Source of the DNA: Antarctobacter albus
GTDB lineage: Bacteria; Pseudomonadota; Alphaproteobacteria; Rhodobacterales; Rhodobacteraceae
Assembly: GCF_900101505.1 (NCBI RefSeq)
Contig: NZ_FMZI01000025.1
Span: 1-35,824 of the forward strand
Reading direction: 5' to 3'
DNA: 35,824 nt
The stretch's first letter is position 1. The number at the start of each line of letters is the position of its first letter. The notes below the pieces were generated by a model. That model saw only the letters and a list, made by a program, of their open reading frames with translations, was not told the origin of the DNA and did no database searches. A program made the translations under genes and the position numbers. Positions 31,072 to 35,824 of this stretch are shown here, piece after piece.

Positions 31072-32556
31072 ATGAAACGCAACGGGACCGCGACAAGGTT
31101 CGGTGTGATCGACGGGGACGGTCGGGGCAGGTCGCTTCGGGACCGGATCGCGATGCCTGTGCCGCCCGACCTGTCGGCGCCGGAGCTGGCCGCCGACATG
31201 GCGGAGCTCTTTGCCCTGGGGCTGGTTCAGGATCTACGCGCCGAGGCGCTGCAGGACCCGCATTGCGCCGTCAGGATCGACGGGGCCACCCGGTTCACGA
31301 TGCATGAACTGCTCTGCGAGTTGCGCAATCTCAGCTGGTTCGATGCGCGCGTGCCGCTTGCCGGGACAGGACCGGACAGATCGCCGGACGTGCAACCGGG
31401 CCAGATGGGGGCCAGCCAGCGCCGGGCCCTTCGCTGCAACGCGGATTTCCAGCTGACGCTGGAAACCCTCTTGCGGGGCGGTGTTGTCTTGCGCGGTGGC
31501 GGTCCGGTTCTTTCGGCATTCTGGGACAGTGACCAAATGGAGCCGCATCCCAAGCGCGAGCCCGGTGTCTGGCCGACCGAAGAGGCGGCGATGTCGGAAT
31601 GGATCGGCTGGTGTGCCGAGCACAGCCAGGCCGGTCTGCGCCTGCCCTGGGCGGCGGTGCGCCCGCAGCAGGACCCCAGCCTGGGGGATCGCGCCGAGAC
31701 GCTGCACCGAACGCCGCCCGCGCGTCCCTTTCACAACGCCACGCTGGTTGCGTTGGCACGGGGGACGAACATGGCACCGGGTCTGCCCGGCACGTGGACC
31801 GGGTCGCGCCTCTTTGCGCTGATGGCAGAGGGCGAGGCGCTTGCCAGCCGGTTTGCCCGTGCCCAGGTCTCGGAAAAGGGCCGGATGCCGCGCCCGGCGG
31901 TCACGGCGGCGCGGATGACCGTCTGGTTGGGCAGCGAAGAGGGCGTCTCTGCCCCGGAAAGCGATACCCATCGTGCGGCGGCAGAGGAACTCGTGAGTGC
32001 CGCCCCCAACCTGGTTCACTGGGTCAGCCGGGCGAACCGCGCGCGGCGCGGGCCGCAGCGGTTCGAGGCGTCGCTCTTCCTGCCCTTGGCCGGCCCCGAG
32101 CGTCAGCATTTGACACCCTCCGACCTGGGCGCCCATGCGGTTGTCGCGGGCGTTCTGGCTACGCTGGTCAAGGCCGTCTTCGACACGTCGCGGCGGACCC
32201 AGTTGCAGGCAGTGGGGCAGGGCGGCCCCGTGCTGGCGCTGGAGGATCAAACCGACCGTCTGGCGGCGAATATCGGGCTGATGCGGTGCGTCACCGGCGG
32301 ATATTTCCCGGCCGAGAACATCCAGGATCTGCGCCTGGGGCAGGCCATTGCCCTGCACCTGCTGCGCGACCGCTTGGAACAGGACAACCGCAGTGCGCAG
32401 ATGGGCCTTCGCGATTTCGACGGCCAAAGCCTGCAACTGGTTTCGCATCCGCGCCGGTTCGGACGAGGGTATGCCGAATTGCGCCGCGATGCCGAGCCGA
32501 TTGCCTGGCCGCAGGAGGCGGGCCACCCGGCGGCACATTTGACGGCGGTCAGCTAG
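31072..32556 (+). CDS. Divergent vanadium-bromoperoxidase-like protein lacking the vanadate-binding His
   Basis: A 494-residue protein; ATG 31072 follows GGGGGAAAG. No signal peptide. From about residue 350 it aligns by eye with the C-terminal part of algal vanadium bromoperoxidases. DLGAHAVVAGVLATLVKAVF corresponds to PSGHATQNGAFATVLKAL, which places His355 at the acid-base His. LEDQTDRLAANIGLMRCVTG and then IQDLRLGQAIALHLLRDRL match the FEGEINKLAVNVAFGRQMLG and IQGLLLGETITVRTLHQEL stretches. Arg405 is kept, but the ligand His six residues later is Tyr411. The Ser and Gly of PSGH are also replaced. The enzyme may therefore be inactive, or use another cofactor or chemistry. The N-terminal half is not recognisable to me. 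Alignment is from memory of the family, not from a search. Confidence 0.6.
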   Translation: MKRNGTATRFGVIDGDGRGRSLRDRIAMPVPPDLSAPELAADMAELFALGLVQDLRAEALQDPHCAVRIDGATRFTMHELLCELRNLSWFDARVPLAGTGPDRSPDVQPGQMGASQRRALRCNADFQLTLETLLRGGVVLRGGGPVLSAFWDSDQMEPHPKREPGVWPTEEAAMSEWIGWCAEHSQAGLRLPWAAVRPQQDPSLGDRAETLHRTPPARPFHNATLVALARGTNMAPGLPGTWTGSRLFALMAEGEALASRFARAQVSEKGRMPRPAVTAARMTVWLGSEEGVSAPESDTHRAAAEELVSAAPNLVHWVSRANRARRGPQRFEASLFLPLAGPERQHLTPSDLGAHAVVAGVLATLVKAVFDTSRRTQLQAVGQGGPVLALEDQTDRLAANIGLMRCVTGGYFPAENIQDLRLGQAIALHLLRDRLEQDNRSAQMGLRDFDGQSLQLVSHPRRFGRGYAELRRDAEPIAWPQEAGHPAAHLTAVS

Positions 32557-32565
32557 GGGCGCCGG

Positions 32566-33264
32566 TCAGCGCCGGGCAAGCGCTCTGCCCGGCATGCTGC
32601 CCGAGATTTCGAGGATCAGCTTGCGCTTGACCGCTTCGGCAAAACTCTCGCGGCTTTCGGCGGTGACGACAAAAGCGCCTGGCCCGCCGATGATACGTTC
32701 GGAATACAGCGCCTCGAGTCCGCCATGCGCGCGGCCCGGATCGCCCGGGCGCAGGATCGGCAGGGCGTTGATCGTGACACCCGCGGCCAGCACCCTTTCG
32801 CGGGCCTCGGCAATTGGCGGGCCGGAGTAGGAATTTACGCTGTCGCCGGAAAAGTCGATCACCCGTCGCCAGCCGTCGAATTCATTGCTGTCCATCAGGC
32901 GCAGCGCCTCGTCCAGCGCGGCGCCGATCGCGTTGCGCCCGTAGGCCTGGCGTGGCTTGCCCATCAACTCTGCGGCGAATCCCGCGGCGCTCTCTGGCCC
33001 GTCGATCAGCGTCCAGTCGGCAACGACGGCCTGGTTCGCGGCCCATTCCACGTAGGTCACGGCGATATGTCCGTAAGCGGTGTTCGCGATGGCGGTCAGC
33101 ACCTCGGGGTCGGTGATCGCCTCTGCGTAACCCTGTCGCTGAAACTGGATTTCCCGCTGGTCGATGCTGCCCGAGGCATCCGCCAGCAGCACCAGTTCAA
33201 GGTCCGTGTCCTGGGCCTGTGCCACCCCGGCCCAGACCAGCATCATCACCAGGATCATCCGCAT
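32566..33264 (-). CDS. DUF1194 / von Willebrand factor A-like exported protein
   Basis: A 232-residue protein with a signal peptide (MRMILVMMLVWAGVAQA); GGAGGG precedes ATG 33262-33264. The mature start LELVLLADASGSID carries the DxSxS metal (MIDAS) motif of VWA folds. Further DUF1194 landmarks are VEWAANQAVVADWTLI, GRNAIGAALDEAL, and VIDFSGDSVNS. The family is common in alphaproteobacteria and has no established function; VWA domains usually bind proteins through a metal ion. It converges on the bromoperoxidase-like gene (9 nt between stops) and diverges from the cytochrome c gene. Confidence 0.9.
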   Translation of the reverse strand: MRMILVMMLVWAGVAQAQDTDLELVLLADASGSIDQREIQFQRQGYAEAITDPEVLTAIANTAYGHIAVTYVEWAANQAVVADWTLIDGPESAAGFAAELMGKPRQAYGRNAIGAALDEALRLMDSNEFDGWRRVIDFSGDSVNSYSGPPIAEARERVLAAGVTINALPILRPGDPGRAHGGLEALYSERIIGGPGAFVVTAESRESFAEAVKRKLILEISGSMPGRALARR

Positions 33265-33386
33265 CGCTACCCTCCGTTTGGCATCCAGATAGGGCGGGGC
33301 AACGCCTTGCCCATATTGACCAGCGTCATGTTCCTGCCTGTCGCGCTGTGGCACAGTCGCGGCATTGCTGACCAGGAGGATACGCC

Positions 33387-33791
33387 ATGATCGCCCGCCT
33401 TGCCCTGCTGAGCCTGATGGCCGCGCCCGCCTTCGCCCAGGACGCCGACATCGGACGCGCGCATTTCTACACCCATTGCGCCACCTGCCACGGGTTGGAA
33501 GGCAAGGGGGACGGGCCGATGGCCGGTGTCCTGACGATCCCACCCACCAACCTGACCGAACTTACGATCCAGAACGGAGGCGTCTTTCCCCTGGCGCGGG
33601 TCGTCCAGCGGATCGACGGACGTGATCCGCTGGTGGCGCATGGCTCACCGATGCCGGTCTTCGGCGATTTCTTCGAACGGTCATTCGACGTTCCGATGAA
33701 GACACAGGCGGGTCAGCCGATCCTGACATCTCAGCCGGTGGTGGATCTGGTCGCCTACCTGTTGGAACTGCAACGGATCGAGCAGGACTAG
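33387..33791 (+). CDS. Small periplasmic c-type cytochrome
   Basis: A 134-residue protein with a signal peptide (MIARLALLSLMAAPAFA). Haem attachment is Cys31-Ala-Thr-Cys34-His35 (HCATCHG), and the likely sixth ligand is Met in HGSPMPVFGD. This is a single-haem class I fold of the cytochrome_CBB3/cytochrome C type that carries electrons in the periplasm. AGGAGG precedes the ATG. Its partner oxidoreductase is not in the window. The stop codon overlaps that of the convergent lipoprotein gene (CTAG at 33788-33791 serves both). Confidence 0.92.
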   Translation: MIARLALLSLMAAPAFAQDADIGRAHFYTHCATCHGLEGKGDGPMAGVLTIPPTNLTELTIQNGGVFPLARVVQRIDGRDPLVAHGSPMPVFGDFFERSFDVPMKTQAGQPILTSQPVVDLVAYLLELQRIEQD

Positions 33792-34483
33792 CCGCCGGTC
33801 CTGCGGCAGATGCCCGTCGTCTGCGCCCCTTTCCAGGGCAGAATCACGGTGGGCCGGTCAATCGCCGCGTCCAGCCGGTCTACGGGCATGTATTTCCCGA
33901 TCATTCCCCGCAGCCGTGCGGTGCGGGGCGCGTTCGGGTCCAGCAGGCGGCAACAGACGTATTCCTCGACGATGCTGCCCTGCTGTTCATAGCCGAAGGA
34001 CAGGAAATCGCGCGTTGCCTCGGTGTCGAAAAGATAAGGGTCATTCGAGGCACTGTGTTCCTGCGCCGCCTTGAGCGGGTGGTAGCCGGTCAGCTTGCGG
34101 TTCTGCCACTGCCAGACATGGGTCGCCTCATGGGCAAAGAGCATCGCATCGAACAGATCGATCCGGTCTGGGTAGCCGGCCAGGAAGTCTTCCCTGTACA
34201 CGTCATCCCGCAGCAGCACCTTGTTGAACAGCACGGTGGCCGCCGGTGATACCGTCACCGTGCGGGTCTTGGTGATCGGGGGCCAGATGCGTTCCTGGCA
34301 GGTGGTGCGAGGGCGAACGGGGATGTCATAGGTCACGGCGCCCGCAGGGTTGCCATCGATCAAGCGGATTCGTTTCGGGTCGATGTCGTCGCCGTGAAAG
34401 GCCCGCAGAAAAGCGGTTTCGTTCGGCGTGGCCGAGCGGCCGCAGGCTGTCAGGATCAAAAGGGCAAAGAGGGCAATGCGCAT
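33788..34483 (-). CDS. Putative lipoprotein with HExxH zinc-metallopeptidase-like motif
   Basis: A 231-residue protein. The N-terminus MRIALFALLILTACG is a lipoprotein signal with lipidated Cys14. His118-Glu-Ala-Thr-His122 in LFAHEATHVWQWQN is an HExxH motif, the zinc site of many peptidases. Similar 'AHEAtHVwQ' proteins in alphaproteobacteria are annotated as DUF4157-like or hypothetical vgr-related proteins. No catalytic third ligand can be assigned with confidence. Four further Cys are in CGRS, TTCQER, VCCRLL and GICRR. It is convergent with the cytochrome c gene. Confidence 0.75.
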   Translation of the reverse strand: MRIALFALLILTACGRSATPNETAFLRAFHGDDIDPKRIRLIDGNPAGAVTYDIPVRPRTTCQERIWPPITKTRTVTVSPAATVLFNKVLLRDDVYREDFLAGYPDRIDLFDAMLFAHEATHVWQWQNRKLTGYHPLKAAQEHSASNDPYLFDTEATRDFLSFGYEQQGSIVEEYVCCRLLDPNAPRTARLRGMIGKYMPVDRLDAAIDRPTVILPWKGAQTTGICRRTGG

Positions 34484-34656
34484 GATGTGAGATTGGCCGG
34501 GGGCGGGTCGCTTGGCAAGCAGCAATGGCCTGCCCTGGGCCTGTCGGGCTTCGGTCGTGTCGACGTAATCGGCGGCAGCGGCAAATGACCGTCCGTCAGG
34601 ATGGGGAGGTGTCCCGAACAGGGCGTGGTGGAATCCAGGGTCCGCAGTGTTCGTGA

Positions 34657-34680
34657 CGGGTGCGTGGGGACACGCACCCG
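34657..34680 (-). terminator. Hairpin behind the small Lys-rich protein gene
   Basis: A perfect 10-bp stem (CGGGTGCGTG 34657-34666 with CACGCACCCG 34671-34680) with loop GGGA starts 16 nt past the stop of the minus-strand gene. No U-run. Confidence 0.55.
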
Positions 34681-34696
34681 ATGGGTTTCGCGCCGG

Positions 34697-34870
34697 TCAG
34701 TGTGCGCGCGCGGCCTTGCCGCCGGATTTGCCGCTGGGCCCGCCGCTCACAGCCTTGCCGCCGATCACCGGGTCCTTGCCGGCGTTGCTGTTCGAGGTGG
34801 CCAGCACCTTGATCTTTTCCTTCTTGGGTTTCTTCGCTTCGCGGTTGCCGCGGTTCTTTTCCTTGGACAT
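34697..34870 (-). CDS. Small basic protein of unknown function
   Basis: A 57-residue, Lys- and Gly-rich protein starting MSKEKNRGNREAKKPKKEK at an ATG preceded by AGAGG. It ends in a glycine-rich tail (GGKAVSGGPSGKSGGKAARAH). Short proteins with the same MxKEKxRxNxEAKKPKK opening occur widely in proteobacteria without known function. It looks disordered and could bind nucleic acid; this is a guess from composition. Confidence 0.6.
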   Translation of the reverse strand: MSKEKNRGNREAKKPKKEKIKVLATSNSNAGKDPVIGGKAVSGGPSGKSGGKAARAH

Positions 34871-35085
34871 TGGAGTACCTCTTTCGACACCGCGCGGCGG
34901 AATGCCGGGCGGGTGGACGCTCAGAGGGGGCAGGGTTGCCTGACACATGTCAGGGCGATGTCACCGATGAGGCATCTTGCAGGATGCAATTAATGATGTG
35001 TGCGGGCGCGGGCGACATGCAAGGGGTTGGATGGGTGAGGGGGAAATATAGTTGGCGAAGGCTGAGTGGTTTGCCCACACGGGTT

Positions 35086-35103
35086 GGCGGGGTGAACCCC
35101 GCC
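35086..35103. repeat. Perfect hairpin in gene-poor DNA
   Basis: GGCGGGG (35086-35092) pairs with CCCCGCC (35097-35103) around TGAA. It might terminate the broken doc gene. Otherwise the 34871-35212 stretch shows no gene; its GC content is visibly lower than that of the rest of the window. Confidence 0.4.
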
Positions 35104-35212
35104 CTAAAGCGGGCTGGTAGGTAAGGCGGACTACGGGGTCGATCCCGATATTACTGGGGGAAATCCACCCTGGGACCAGTCACTTCAACGATCGTGCATT
35201 CAGATGTTGGTT

Positions 35213-35479
35213 TCACCTTGAGCGGACTAGCCGAGCTCTTATTCACTGCGCCAATTGGCTTTCACTCATGTCGCCAGGGACGACATTGACCACCAAATCG
35301 TCGATGGCATCGTCCTCTTGAAGCTCCAAGCTGCAGCCACTGCACTCGACAAGCAAATCGGTGAGTAGCCAAGCTGTTCGCTTGTTCGCATCGACGAAAC
35401 CGTGCGACGTGGCGACGCCATGCAATAAAGCTGCCGCCTTCTTGTGAATTGGTCGATGATAGTCATGATAGGGGCGCCC
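35213..35479 (-). pseudogene. Doc/Fic-family toxin gene, truncated by an IS and carrying a premature stop
   Basis: The reading frame from the IS junction encodes GRPYHDYHRPIHKKAAALLHG, followed by VATSHGFVDANKRTAWLLTD. This contains the Fic/Doc active-site motif H-x-F-x-D-x-N-K-R (normally HxFxDGNKR, here Ala for Gly). Doc proteins of type II toxin-antitoxin systems phosphorylate or AMPylate target proteins. The roughly 50 N-terminal residues are missing because an IS5-family element starts at about 35480. At the other end a TGA at 35243-35245 follows QLAQ; beyond it the frame continues IRARLVRSR to a second TGA at 35213-35215. The first TGA thus probably replaced a Trp codon. No antitoxin gene is visible. 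Confidence 0.7.
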
Positions 35480-35824
35480 TAGGCTCAGGACTCGTTCTCC
35501 CTCAAAGCCAGAAGATGACGGTCGCGGCGAGAGCTATCGCCGAGAAGAAGGTCTGCGGGCATCGGTCGTAGCGTGTCGCAACGCGCCGCCAGTCCTTGAG
35601 CCTGCCGAACATGATCTCGATGCGATTACGGCGTTTGTATCGCCGTTTGTCATACTTTACCGGCGTCTTCCGTTTCTTCCGGCCCGGGATGCAGGGGCGT
35701 ATCTTCTTGTCCTGCAAAGCTTCTCTGAACCAGTCGGCATCGTAGCCACGGTCTCCGAGAAGCCATTTCACGTTGGGCAGCCCGCTGACGAGCGCACGCG
35801 CCCCGACGTAATCGCTGACGGGAC
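35480..35824 (-). mobile_element. IS5-family (IS427-type) insertion sequence, right part
   Basis: The element holds the transposase 3' half and runs off the window. The inner end is placed at the CTAG at 35479-35482 because doc coding ends there, and GGCTCAGGACTCG looks like a terminal repeat. IS5-group elements often insert at CTAG or TNA. The exact boundary and the other end cannot be checked here. Confidence 0.65.
35502..35824 (-). CDS. IS5-family transposase, C-terminal part (5' end outside window)
   Basis: At least 107 residues of a DDE transposase. They include LGDRGYDADWFREAL with the second catalytic Asp, the basic KKRKTPVKYDKRRYKRR segment, and RIEIMFGRLKDWRRVATRYD with the catalytic Glu. 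It ends ALAATVIFWL, the standard C-terminus of IS427-group enzymes. In this group the protein is often made from two overlapping frames, of which only the second is in view. The frame is open to the window edge. Confidence 0.93.
   Translation of the reverse strand, partial: PVSDYVGARALVSGLPNVKWLLGDRGYDADWFREALQDKKIRPCIPGRKKRKTPVKYDKRRYKRRNRIEIMFGRLKDWRRVATRYDRCPQTFFSAIALAATVIFWL

Noticed and set aside
35040-35160. Possible tRNA-like or structured RNA segment near 35.1 kb
   Set aside because: Only one clear hairpin (35086-35103) is present. I could not fit a cloverleaf or a conserved T-loop.

Overview
The window looks like a chromosomal segment of a high-GC marine-type alphaproteobacterium, most likely Rhodobacterales (Roseobacter or Paracoccaceae group). 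The pointers are the ahcY-adenosine kinase pair, an FnrL-type regulator with the spacing of Cys ligands seen in Rhodobacter, a very large RTX protein ending in a Hint domain, a tripartite tricarboxylate (TTT) transporter and a DUF1194 protein. No rRNA, tRNA or CRISPR array was found.

Layout. 1-1.4 kb: end of S-adenosylhomocysteinase and a PfkB-type adenosine kinase. 1.4-3.1 kb: decayed phage tail genes and gene-poor DNA with an unusual nested inverted repeat. 3.1-4.4 kb (minus): four closely spaced small genes, three for exported proteins and one for a damaged cupin. They face a divergent ToxR/CadC-like membrane regulator (4.7-6.4 kb), with a 10-bp phased repeat array between them. 6.6-10.9 kb (plus): an exported protein of unknown role, an FnrL-like Fe-S regulator and a NitT/TauT-type ABC importer. 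10.9-17.1 kb (minus): an operon of two sulfatases without signal peptides and the tctCBA importer, divergent from a MarR regulator and a BadF/GlcNAc-kinase-like ATPase (17.2-18.6 kb). 19.0-20.5 kb: a tiny zinc-ribbon membrane protein and a lipoprotein lytic transglycosylase. 20.6-25.6 kb (minus): a 1675-residue RTX-Hint protein.

25.9-32.6 kb is the most unusual part. It holds a SARP/TPR regulator, a PAP2/vanadium-haloperoxidase-like enzyme with an (Asn-Ser-Gln)9 N-terminus, a subtilase without a signal peptide, and a protein whose C-terminal third resembles algal vanadium bromoperoxidases but has Tyr in place of the vanadate-binding His. 32.6-34.9 kb: a DUF1194 protein, a c-type cytochrome, a lipoprotein with an HExxH motif and a short Lys-rich protein. 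The right edge holds a Doc-type toxin gene broken by an IS5-family element that runs out of the window.

Working model (inference). The sulfatase block imports a sulfated organic acid or sugar derivative through TctABC and desulfates it in the cytoplasm under MarR control. The ABC importer may be tied to oxygen status through the adjacent Fnr-like protein. The haloperoxidase-like, protease and SARP genes may form one functional locus, but nothing in the sequence proves co-regulation.
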